Shown piece by piece: positions 1 to 6,952 of a stretch of DNA of 31,718 nt; positions within the stretch are counted from its first letter, which is position 1, and the number at the start of each line of letters is the position of its first letter. Location: assembly GCA_904420055.1 (NCBI GenBank), contig CAJFTV010000024.1, positions 1-31,718 on the forward strand, read 5' to 3'. The position numbers and the translations under genes were made by a program. Below the pieces are notes generated by a model that was not told where the DNA came from, did no database searches, and was given only the letters and a program-made list of their open reading frames with translations. The DNA is from Candidatus Alloscillospira gallinarum. GTDB lineage: Bacteria; Bacillota; Clostridia; Oscillospirales; Oscillospiraceae.

Positions 1-1
1 G

Positions 2-352
2 CCGGACATACTGATACGCGGCGATGAGACAATGCTTATGCGAATGCTTTTAAACCTTATGGAAAACGGACTTAAATACGGCCGTCCGGGGGGGCACCTC
101 TCACTTTCTCTCTACCGCTGGGGAGACAATGCTGTTGGGGAAATTACAGATGACGGAATTGGCATATCACAGGAGCACCTGGGCAAAATATGGGAGCGCT
201 TTTATCAGGCCGACCCCTCACGAAGCGGTGAACACGGCTCAGGCCTTGGCCTTTCCATGGTGCAGTATATAGTCGCCGCTCACGGCGGAACAATATATGC
301 CGAGAGCACTCCCGGTCTGGGCAGTAAATTTACATTTAAACTTCCTCTGTGA
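2..352 (+). CDS. Sensor histidine kinase, C-terminal ATPase domain (5' end outside window)
   Basis: The open frame runs in from the left edge, so only about 116 C-terminal residues are present. They form an HATPase_c (GHKL) domain in the usual order: an N box (MLLNLMENGLKYG), a G1 box (DDGIGI), an F box (IWERFYQAD) and a G2 box (GSGLGLSMVQYIV). This domain binds ATP and phosphorylates the dimerisation histidine, which lies upstream of the window together with the sensor region. The internal ATG at 32 is not the start, because the coding sense continues to base 2. The partner response regulator is presumably further upstream. The next gene is a PepSY lipoprotein on the same strand, 92 bases away. 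Family assignment is firm; the signal sensed is unknown. Confidence 0.93.
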   Translation, partial: PDILIRGDETMLMRMLLNLMENGLKYGRPGGHLSLSLYRWGDNAVGEITDDGIGISQEHLGKIWERFYQADPSRSGEHGSGLGLSMVQYIVAAHGGTIYAESTPGLGSKFTFKLPL

Positions 353-444
353 TAAAGTTTCACGCTTTAATGATTTTTTAATCTTTCGCATCGTACAATA
401 AGGCCACAACAGGAAAAAAACATATATAATGAGGAGGATTCAAA

Positions 445-1122
445 ATGAAAAATAAAACCAGAATATTTGCCATACTCACCTGTCTTATTATCACAGTCTC
501 TCTATTTTACGGCTGCGGCAGCAAAGACAGCGCCACGTCAAGCACTTCCACGGCAAACACGTCGTCTGATAATTCAGCCGCAACGTCCGAAAGCCGCACA
601 ACCGCCGGAAAAACCGCCGCAGTACAGTCTATAGAAGCTACAGGTACCGCTCCCGTTTCCGACACCGCTCAGGAGATAACAGAGGACGAGGCAAAGCAGA
701 TTGCATTAAACCACGCCGGTATAAACGAGGCCGACGCATCTTTTGTAAGAGTACACCTGGACCGAGATTTCTTCAAGTCAGAGTATGAAGTAGAATTTTA
801 TTCCGGAAACGCAGAATTCGATTACGACATCGACGCTGTAACCGGTGAAATTATCTCCTACGATTACGATGCTGAATACTATGGCTCTAACACTTCCGCT
901 CCATCTGGTGACAACTTCATAAGCGGTGAAAAGGCTCAGGAGGCCGCTCTGAACCATGCGGGACTTGCAGCTCAGGACGTCCAGTTTATAAAAGCTGAAT
1001 TTGACTATGACGACGGCCGCGCAGAATACGAGGTGGAGTTTTACTACGGCACGTCAGAGTACAGCTATACTATTGACGCCGTAAGCGGTGAAGTCATCGA
1101 ATTTGAAAAAGATACGGACTAA
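445..1122 (+). CDS. Lipoprotein with two PepSY domains
   Basis: 225 residues, starting at an ATG preceded by AGGAGG at 432-437. An N-terminal signal peptide ends in a lipobox-like FYGC, with the lipidated cysteine at residue 24. A Ser/Thr/Ala-rich linker (about 25-75) follows. Two PepSY units (about 78-141 and 158-221) each begin with a helix containing ALNHAG and end in a beta-hairpin with the signature (Y/F)xYxIDAV(T/S)GE(V/I). PepSY domains are thought to inhibit peptidases or sense at the cell surface. Their exact role here is not known. The position directly behind a histidine kinase gene suggests it is a target or an accessory of that two-component system. The protein is very acidic in its C-terminal half. 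The gene ends in a strong hairpin terminator. Confidence 0.88.
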   Translation: MKNKTRIFAILTCLIITVSLFYGCGSKDSATSSTSTANTSSDNSAATSESRTTAGKTAAVQSIEATGTAPVSDTAQEITEDEAKQIALNHAGINEADASFVRVHLDRDFFKSEYEVEFYSGNAEFDYDIDAVTGEIISYDYDAEYYGSNTSAPSGDNFISGEKAQEAALNHAGLAAQDVQFIKAEFDYDDGRAEYEVEFYYGTSEYSYTIDAVSGEVIEFEKDTD

Positions 1123-1129
1123 AATAAAG

Positions 1130-1154
1130 CCGGGTGCTTTGGCACCCGGTTTTT
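1130..1154. terminator. Bidirectional intrinsic terminator between convergent genes
   Basis: An 8-bp perfect stem, CCGGGTGC at 1130-1137 with GCACCCGG at 1142-1149, has a 4-base loop. It is followed by five T on the plus strand and preceded by A-rich sequence (AAAATAAAG), which gives a U-rich tail on the minus strand. It serves the PepSY lipoprotein gene. The stop codon of the convergent M50 gene (1153-1155) overlaps its T tract. Confidence 0.85.
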
Positions 1155-1725
1155 ACTCTCTGTACATCTTAACAAGCCTTAAAAGCATTATTATCCCCAG
1201 AAGAAGGAGCGTTGCATTTTGGCCCGTATCAAGCAATATATAAGTCCCCGCCGCAAGGATAAGCAGTGTGACAAGTCCCTCGGTACCACGGCACACATTT
1301 TCCGCCTGATTTGGCAAAATGAAAATGCACAGCCCGTTATACAGAGCCTTTCCTCCGTCGAGGGGGCGCGCCGGAAGCAGGTTAAACGCCGACAGCGCTA
1401 TGTTAACTCCGCAGTACGTGTGCATTTTAACTCCGGCAAAAATAAGCGCTGCAAAAATTCCAAACACCGGGCCTGCCAGGCTTGCAAGCACCTCGCCCAA
1501 ATACGATACCGCTCCCCCATAAGAGATTTTAAGCCCACAGGCTCCCGCCTCTACTTTTTTTATCCTGCACCCCATTATCAGCAGCACAATGATATGCCCC
1601 GCCTCGTGAATTATTACCGCAGTAATAAGCGGCAGAAGCATTTTCTCGTACCCCGTGAGAATAATCGCCGCTATCAGCAGCGCAGCGCCGGGAGCCGCGG
1701 CAAGAGAGACCTTATTCAGTCTCAT
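1153..1725 (-). CDS. M50 family intramembrane zinc metalloprotease, SpoIVFB-like
   Basis: 190 residues, almost all hydrophobic, with about five or six membrane segments. The zinc-binding HEAGH motif is at residues 40-44, in an early membrane helix. The third ligand motif is N115-LLPARPLDGG, with Asp123. This is the site-2 protease/SpoIVFB layout, in which the protein cleaves a membrane-tethered substrate. In Bacillus sporulation that substrate is pro-sigma-K. No CBS domain is present, and the length suits the small SpoIVFB-like branch. The start ATG at 1723-1725 overlaps the end of the upstream gene by 14 bases, so the two are translationally coupled. That partner looks like SpoIVFA, which supports a sporulation role. 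A general M50 housekeeping protease remains possible. Confidence 0.86.
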   Translation of the reverse strand: MRLNKVSLAAAPGAALLIAAIILTGYEKMLLPLITAVIIHEAGHIIVLLIMGCRIKKVEAGACGLKISYGGAVSYLGEVLASLAGPVFGIFAALIFAGVKMHTYCGVNIALSAFNLLPARPLDGGKALYNGLCIFILPNQAENVCRGTEGLVTLLILAAGTYILLDTGQNATLLLLGIIMLLRLVKMYRE

Positions 1726-2086
1726 TCCAGCTTACATCTCCAACCGCAAAAATTTCGTCGTCACCGCTTATAAACGCATACCGGCAGGCGTCGGTAATCG
1801 CCTGTTTTAATTCTGTCTCCCCCGATATTCCCAAACTTATAGCCTCAAATGCCCTTTCAAAATCCACAGATGAGGACACATACTGCGTCGCCTTTCCGAA
1901 TATTTCAGGATATGCGCTTTTAACCCCAAACGCCCCGGCTATTATGAGCACCGATACCAATAGCTGCAGAAAAAGCCTGTCGAAAAAACCCCGTTTTCTT
2001 TTTCCGGGTTCTTCCTTTTCCTTTGGCACGCATTTAAAGCTGTCTTCTCTTTTATTCTCCTCCTGTGTTCCATACTCCTTTAGCAC
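1712..2086 (-). CDS. Single-pass membrane protein, probable SpoIVFA-like partner of the M50 protease
   Basis: About 124 residues: a charged, Lys/Glu-rich cytoplasmic N-terminus, one transmembrane helix (about residues 33-55, LQLLVSVLIIAGAFGV), then a short outer segment of about 65 residues. The longest open frame begins at a GTG at 2102-2104, but the bases directly after that GTG are AGGAGG. I therefore take the next in-frame GTG (2084-2086), nine bases past that Shine-Dalgarno, as the start. The topology and coupling to an M50 gene match SpoIVFA, which anchors and inhibits SpoIVFB. The LytM/M23 domain often found at the end of clostridial SpoIVFA-type proteins is absent here. The family call rests on context and topology, not on a recognised domain. 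Confidence 0.62.
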   Translation of the reverse strand: MLKEYGTQEENKREDSFKCVPKEKEEPGKRKRGFFDRLFLQLLVSVLIIAGAFGVKSAYPEIFGKATQYVSSSVDFERAFEAISLGISGETELKQAITDACRYAFISGDDEIFAVGDVSWNETE

Positions 2087-2191
2087 AAGCCAATTCCTCC
2101 TCACCTGAAATTATAAATTCACTCCGCACAGGACTTTTATACTTACAACTTAAATTTATGCTCTTAAATTACAATAATGACCAAGTTTTAC

Positions 2192-2220
2192 TTGACATAT
2201 TTTAAAGGCACGATTATAAT
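2192..2220 (+). promoter_or_regulatory. Sigma-A promoter of tRNA-Pro
   Basis: Full consensus hexamers: TTGACA at 2192-2197 and TATAAT at 2215-2220, separated by 17 bp. The -10 ends 18 bases before the first base of the tRNA, so the primary transcript has a short leader. Confidence 0.92.
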
Positions 2221-2238
2221 TACATAGCGTCAAAGCTT

Positions 2239-2314
2239 CGGGGTGTAGCGCAGATGGTAGCGCGCATGGTTCGGGACCATGAGGCCGTGGGTTCGATCCC
2301 CGCCACTCCGACCA
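2239..2314 (+). tRNA. tRNA-Pro (anticodon CGG)
   Basis: Complete 76-nt cloverleaf. The acceptor stem is CGGGGTG (2239-2245) with CACTCCG (2304-2310), 7 bp with one G-U pair. The D arm is GCGC-AGATGGTA-GCGC. The anticodon stem CATGG/CCATG closes the loop TTCGGGA, which puts CGG at positions 34-36 (reads CCG, proline). The T arm is GTGGG-TTCGATC-CCCGC. The discriminator A is followed by an encoded CCA (2312-2314). It stands alone between a consensus promoter and a strong terminator. Confidence 0.96.
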
Positions 2315-2355
2315 GCTCTTTGCAGATGTATAACTTATCTGCAAAGAGCTTTTTT
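2314..2355 (+). terminator. Terminator of tRNA-Pro
   Basis: A 14-bp perfect stem, AGCTCTTTGCAGAT (2314-2327) with its complement at 2337-2350, has a 9-base loop and is followed by TTTTT. The last A of the tRNA CCA is the first base of the stem. Confidence 0.93.
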
Positions 2356-2399
2356 AATTCGTCAGTCTAAAGCTTTCAGGCAAAAACCTTTCTACTGTT

Positions 2400-2430
2400 A
2401 AAAACCGGCCCTGTCATTAGACAGAGCCGG
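2400..2430 (-). terminator. Terminator of the orphan substrate-binding protein gene
   Basis: An 11-position stem with one C/A mismatch (2405-2415 with 2420-2430) and a 4-base loop. Read on the minus strand it is followed by TTTTT (2404 down to 2400). It lies 15 bases past the stop codon at 2445. Confidence 0.8.
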
Positions 2431-2444
2431 CTTAATTTTAACTT

Positions 2445-3725
2445 TTAATCAAGGGGCGGCAGTACAATATCGTACTTTGTTCCGCTCCACTCTCCGTATT
2501 CCGACCAATTAAAGCCCGAGTGCCAGTCAACCCACTCAAGATAATCCTGATAGTTGTCACGCTCAATACAAAACGACGCCAGTATCAGCCAGCCGTAACC
2601 GTTGCTTCTGGAATTTTCGTAATCGCTCCAGATATTTTCTGCGCTGCACCACCCGCGCATCATATAATACATTGCCCCAAATATAGGCTCTGCATAAATC
2701 GGCTGAGCGGTGTACACAGCAGATTTAAAGCATGTGTCCTCACCGCTGTCCCAAAGGTTGATGAGTGCAGTGCCACCGCAGCATGTAATTACCGATGTCT
2801 CCTGAAGTCCATTTTCTTCAACAGCGTCCAGCGCACCAAGGGCAAATTGGTTAATAGTCCCGCATATGAGCCAGTATTTAATATCTGAATACCTCTTTAC
2901 TGTGGCATTAACAAGCTCGTACGCCGCGCTCTCCGTCATTCCGCCGCTGGCCGCAGTGTCAAGATTGAAAAAACGCTCGTCCTCTCCCGGGTAGTACTTC
3001 AAAAAAGTGTCCCGCGCGCCTGTTCCCCGCTCATGCAGGAGCGTGTCCGCCGACCAGTCAATATTTATCATGGCAGCATCTTTAATACTAAACCCCTCAA
3101 AGTTTTCTTTTGCGTAGTTTATGACATATTCCGCCTGCCTGACACCAAAATCGTACTGGTCAAATCCGACATACGGGTGGTTCATAAGTCCGTCCTTTCC
3201 GTAAGGGTATGACATACAGCCCATCCAGGCATCGCCCACAAGCTCCTCCGCAAGCTCAGTTACGCGCGGATAAAACTGCGAATCCGGATCCAGTAAAAAC
3301 CCCTTTACCCCTTCAGCTGCCAGCGCCTGCATTTCTGCAAGGAATCTGTCCACGCTGCCGGCGCAGTCATAAAATGCATATTCACAGTTGTACCTTCCCG
3401 CCCAAAGGGAAAAAGCGTGTGAAAACGCCTCATAAAGTACCCCGGAAGTCTGCACAATATATGCCACACTGTACCGTTCCTCGGAACTGTAATCATAAGA
3501 GTTGTCATAAAAGCCATAAAAATTTTCAGCAGACTTGTTAACCACCTGCACCCCTGCCGTGCCGTCGGCAATCGTCTCTCCCATACCTATATCCTCAGAA
3601 TTTTCACCGTGCCCGCCCACAACATGCGATGATGTCTGTGACACCTCCTGAGTGCCGCCATCACTGCACGCAAAAAGGGACAGCGCCATAATGAGAGAAA
3701 GCACTGCGGCGAGAGCTCTCTTCAT
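2445..3725 (-). CDS. Substrate-binding lipoprotein, type 1 periplasmic-binding-protein fold (orphan)
   Basis: 426 residues from an ATG at 3723-3725 that has GGAAGGAGG about 7 bases upstream. An in-frame ATG seven codons earlier would place that Shine-Dalgarno inside the gene, so it is not used. The signal peptide has a lipobox LFAC with Cys20, followed by a Ser/Gly/Glu-rich linker. The body has the look of the sugar-type Peripla_BP_4 family: YSVAYIVQTSG near the start, GVKGFLLDPDS, then a second lobe with repeated helix-strand units. It is unusually rich in Tyr and Trp. No permease, ATPase or kinase neighbours it, so the ligand cannot be inferred. It could supply a remote ABC transporter or act as a surface receptor. 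The gene is monocistronic by its terminator. Confidence 0.75.
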   Translation of the reverse strand: MKRALAAVLSLIMALSLFACSDGGTQEVSQTSSHVVGGHGENSEDIGMGETIADGTAGVQVVNKSAENFYGFYDNSYDYSSEERYSVAYIVQTSGVLYEAFSHAFSLWAGRYNCEYAFYDCAGSVDRFLAEMQALAAEGVKGFLLDPDSQFYPRVTELAEELVGDAWMGCMSYPYGKDGLMNHPYVGFDQYDFGVRQAEYVINYAKENFEGFSIKDAAMINIDWSADTLLHERGTGARDTFLKYYPGEDERFFNLDTAASGGMTESAAYELVNATVKRYSDIKYWLICGTINQFALGALDAVEENGLQETSVITCCGGTALINLWDSGEDTCFKSAVYTAQPIYAEPIFGAMYYMMRGWCSAENIWSDYENSRSNGYGWLILASFCIERDNYQDYLEWVDWHSGFNWSEYGEWSGTKYDIVLPPLD

Positions 3726-3879
3726 TTTGCTGCCTCCTTCCGACATGATTTGTCAATTTTTACTCATACTCCAGATATAATCGCCAATTATTTGTACATA
3801 TATTACTATTTTTAGTGACACTTGTAAATTCATTTTATATACAAATGAACGGTGAAATTTATGGCACTATTGACAATAC

Positions 3880-3907
3880 AAAAAGACCGTGGCAAAACTC
3901 CACGGTC
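3880..3907 (-). terminator. Terminator of pncB
   Basis: An 8-bp perfect stem GACCGTGG (3885-3892) with CCACGGTC (3900-3907) and a 7-base loop. On the minus strand it is followed by TTTTT (3884-3880). It lies 19 bases past the pncB stop. Confidence 0.85.
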
Positions 3908-3925
3908 CTTTCATATTGCAAAATC

Positions 3926-5362
3926 CTATTTTCCGCTGAGAAGCAGTTCTCTTTTTGTCTCCCAGAGCTTATACGACAGGTCAACGTAGTATTTATGCGG
4001 GTTTTCAAACCTCTTTACCTCGTCCCACAGTGTGTCACACTGTTCTTCGCAATAGCTTCGTATCTCGTCAAGAGAGGGCTTATTGTATACACACTTTCCG
4101 TCTTTGAATATCGGTACTAAAAGCTCGCGGAGTGTGAAATCCGTCACTGTCTTTTTCTTCCAGATGGCGTTCGGGTCAAACAGGACAATCGGTTCGCCCT
4201 CACTCAACACCTCATCATGTATGCAGAGCTGGTCCGCGACAGCTTTGCCGGTGGCCCGGTCATAAATCCTGTATACTTTTTTGTAATGGGGATTTGTAAT
4301 CTTTGACACGTTTTCGCTTATTTTAATTTTCGGTATAATTTCGCCGTTTTTCTCTATGGCTACAAGCTTGTACACACTTCCGAAAACAGGCTCGCTTCTG
4401 GCGGTTATAAGCCGCTCACCCACGCCGAAAGTGTCAATCTGTGCCCCCTGAGATATAAGGTCCTCAATAAGATACTCGTCAAGGGCGTTTGAAACCACAA
4501 TTTTGCACTGTGGCAGTCCCGCCTCGTCCAGCATTTTTCTCGCCTGCTTTGTCAGATATGTTATATCCCCGGAGTCAAGGCGAATACCGAAGTCATTTAT
4601 TCCCTTGGGAATAAGTACCTCTTTAAAAACTCTGATTGCATTGGGAATGCCGCTTTTCAAAGTGTTATATGTGTCCACCAAAAGCGTCGCATTTGTGGGG
4701 TACAGCTCACAATATGCCTTAAACGCCTCATACTCGCTGTCAAACATCTGTATCCAGGAGTGTGCGATTGTGCCTCCGGCCTTTACTCCGAACAGCTTAT
4801 CCGTCAAAACATTCGAAGTACCGGCACACCCGCCTATATATGCTGCCCTCGCGCCGACGACAGCGGCACTCTCTCCCTGGGCCCGGCGTGCGCCGAACTC
4901 CAATACCGCCCTTCCCTGGGCCGCGCGGCAAATCCTCGCCGCCTTAGTCGCAATAAGTGACTGGTGATTAATCGCCAAAAGGATATATGTCTCCAGTATC
5001 TGGGCCTCAATGGCGGGAGCCTTAATCGTCAAAATCGGCTCATCAGGAAAAATGGGAGTTCCCTCCGGAACGGCGTATATATCGCCGGTAAAGCGGAAGT
5101 TTTTGAGATAATCCAAAAAACCGTCGTCAAAAATCTGTTTGCTTCTGAAATACTCGATATCCGACTCGTCAAAGTGCAGGTTCTCTATATAGTCTATAAC
5201 CTGCTCAAGTCCCGCGGCAATTGCGAAACCGCCCCCGTCAGGCACTTTTCTGAAAAACACATCAAAATATGATATGCGGTCAGCAAGCCCTTTTTTAAAA
5301 TATCCGTTACCCATTGTGAACTCGTAATAGTCGCACAGCATGGCTTTGTTCTTATATGACAT
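3926..5362 (-). CDS. pncB: Nicotinate phosphoribosyltransferase
   Basis: 478 residues, the usual length for the family. It makes nicotinate mononucleotide from nicotinate and PRPP, the first step of NAD salvage (Preiss-Handler), in the cytosol. It begins with NKAMLCDYYEFTMGNGYF, typical of bacterial NAPRTases. It carries the GGTIAHSWIQMF segment, whose His (about residue 201) corresponds to the autophosphorylated histidine. It also has VDTYNTLKSGI, the phosphate-binding RLDSGDI (about 261-267) and a late FGVGERL. The start ATG at 5360-5362 has AGGGG at a good distance; the GTG three codons upstream lies within that site. It is a single gene with its own promoter (5420-5448) and terminator. 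No nadD or nadE is adjacent. Confidence 0.94.
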   Translation of the reverse strand: MSYKNKAMLCDYYEFTMGNGYFKKGLADRISYFDVFFRKVPDGGGFAIAAGLEQVIDYIENLHFDESDIEYFRSKQIFDDGFLDYLKNFRFTGDIYAVPEGTPIFPDEPILTIKAPAIEAQILETYILLAINHQSLIATKAARICRAAQGRAVLEFGARRAQGESAAVVGARAAYIGGCAGTSNVLTDKLFGVKAGGTIAHSWIQMFDSEYEAFKAYCELYPTNATLLVDTYNTLKSGIPNAIRVFKEVLIPKGINDFGIRLDSGDITYLTKQARKMLDEAGLPQCKIVVSNALDEYLIEDLISQGAQIDTFGVGERLITARSEPVFGSVYKLVAIEKNGEIIPKIKISENVSKITNPHYKKVYRIYDRATGKAVADQLCIHDEVLSEGEPIVLFDPNAIWKKKTVTDFTLRELLVPIFKDGKCVYNKPSLDEIRSYCEEQCDTLWDEVKRFENPHKYYVDLSYKLWETKRELLLSGK

Positions 5363-5419
5363 AAGAAGCACCCCTTAATTTAACACGCCATAACCGGCGC
5401 ATTACGTATTTTAACGATT

Positions 5420-5448
5420 AGTATAATACAATCGCCCATTTTTGTAAA
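5420..5448 (-). promoter_or_regulatory. Sigma-A promoter of pncB
   Basis: On the minus strand: TTTACA (complement of 5443-5448), 17-bp spacer, TATACT (complement of 5420-5425). Five of six bases match consensus in each hexamer. It lies 58 bases before the pncB start. It occupies part of the divergent pncB/ymfF gap (5363-5662). The rest of that gap is AT-rich and holds a modest bulged hairpin (GTATGCCG...CGGCACATAC, about 5563-5586). I found no convincing plus-strand promoter there beyond a TATACT at 5532-5537 without a good -35. Confidence 0.75.
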
Positions 5449-5662
5449 CTTTTTAATTTTCCGGTCTTGAGCCAATAAGAAAAATTTTTAAAATTTTCCT
5501 TATTTTTATATATATCCTGGTCAAAACGGTGTATACTGTCTTTAAAGATAATACTAAAAATTGTATGCCGCTGTTCCGGCACATACGGCAAATTAATTAC
5601 ACTAACAGGTGCAGTGCCGGACTCTCGCGGTATAGTAACACAAATAATATAGGAGGCACATC

Positions 5663-6952
5663 ATGCAGACGGTAAAAAAGAAAACCATAATGCCCAATGT
5701 AGACCTTACCTGTATCACTACGGACAAGTTTAAGGCAGGCTACATTACCATAAACTTTATTTCACCCCTGAGCAAAGCTACCGCGGCAAAAAACGCGCTG
5801 CTATTCCGTGTGCTGCGCCGGGGCACTTTGAATTATCCCGACATGGAGAGCATTTCCGCAAGGCTCGACTCCCTTTACGGTGCCTCTATCGAGGCAATAA
5901 ACCGCAAAAAGGGCGAGGCTCAGTGCGTTGGTCTTGCCGCCGACCTCATCGACGACAGTTTTGTACCCGTCGGAGAAAATATACTTGAAAACACTATTGC
6001 TTTAATGGGAGAGATGATTCTCGCCCCTGTAACACACGGCGGCCTGCTAACCGCTGAATATGTGGAGAGTGAAAAGGCAAACCTCATCGACAGCATTAAA
6101 AGTCAGAAAAACGACAAGATTAACTATGCCGTTGACCTTATGATAAGGAGCATGTGCCAGGACGAAGCTTATTCTGTTCCCCGCCTCGGCACTGAATCAT
6201 CTGTTTCACAGATAACCCCCCAGTCCCTCACAAAGCACTACAAAGAGCTAATAGCAGGCTCCAAGGTGGAGATAATCTATGTAGGCAGCGGAAGTCTCTC
6301 ACGGGTTGAGGCAGCCCTTTTGAACGCTCTTTCCGCACTGCCGCGGAGAAACGAGGCAACTTTAGTCACAACCGACATCGTGCTGACGCCAAAAAAGCCG
6401 GGCAATGAGGTCACCGACAGAATGGACGTAAATCAGGGCAAGCTCACCATCGGATACCGTCTCGGAAAATCAATGCTTTCCCCCAATTATGCCGCACTCT
6501 CAGTGTTCAACGCCGTATTCGGCGGCGCTGTTACCTCAAAGCTATTCATGAATGTGAGAGAAAAGCTTTCCCTCTGCTACTATGCAAGCTCAATAATTGA
6601 AAAGCACAAGGGTATAATGATTGTGTATTCAGGTGTAGACTTTGGAAATTTTGCCAAGGCACTGGACGAGATAACCCGTCAGCTGGACGCCGTAAAATCC
6701 GGTGAGATAACAGACTGGGAATTGGACAGCGCAAAGAAATCTGTTGTCACCTCTCTCAAATCGAGGCTTGATTCCGCATCTGGCCTTGAGGACATCTATT
6801 TTGACAACGCTGTGGCCGATATAGCTGTTTCTCCGGAAGAGCTGGCCGTTCTCGCAGGAGCGGTGACGGCACAGGAGGTTTCCGCCATAGCCTCCAATGT
6901 GGAGCTTGACACCATACATTATCTCACAGAAAAAGGAGATGACCAAAAATGA
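5663..6952 (+). CDS. ymfF: M16 peptidase-family protein, YmfF-like (non-catalytic partner)
   Basis: 429 residues with the M16 (insulinase/pitrilysin) two-lobe layout, for example the RLDSLYGASIEA segment and the conserved KLTIGYRLGKS...FNAVFGGAVTSKLFMNVREKLSLCYY stretch, which is typical of M16 C-terminal lobes. The zinc motif HxxEH is absent, as expected for the inactive subunit of a heterodimeric M16 pair. The start ATG follows AGGAGG at 5651-5656. It overlaps the next, HxxEH-containing gene by ATGA (6949-6952). In Bacillus subtilis the ymfF/ymfH pair is linked to maturation of the EF-P modification, but no ymfI lies here, so that role is not proven for this organism. Databases sometimes spell these names YfmF/YfmH. 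Confidence 0.85.
   Translation: MQTVKKKTIMPNVDLTCITTDKFKAGYITINFISPLSKATAAKNALLFRVLRRGTLNYPDMESISARLDSLYGASIEAINRKKGEAQCVGLAADLIDDSFVPVGENILENTIALMGEMILAPVTHGGLLTAEYVESEKANLIDSIKSQKNDKINYAVDLMIRSMCQDEAYSVPRLGTESSVSQITPQSLTKHYKELIAGSKVEIIYVGSGSLSRVEAALLNALSALPRRNEATLVTTDIVLTPKKPGNEVTDRMDVNQGKLTIGYRLGKSMLSPNYAALSVFNAVFGGAVTSKLFMNVREKLSLCYYASSIIEKHKGIMIVYSGVDFGNFAKALDEITRQLDAVKSGEITDWELDSAKKSVVTSLKSRLDSASGLEDIYFDNAVADIAVSPEELAVLAGAVTAQEVSAIASNVELDTIHYLTEKGDDQK

Noticed and set aside
425..430. TATAAT just upstream of the PepSY lipoprotein
   Set aside because: It touches the ribosome-binding site at 432, so a transcript started there would lose it, and no -35 is found 16-18 bp upstream.
2130..2150. 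Sigma-E-like pair (GCATAAA and GTATAAAA on the minus strand) before the SpoIVFA-like gene
   Set aside because: The spacer is about 12 bp, shorter than sigma-E promoters allow, and the -10 match is poor in this AT-rich gap.
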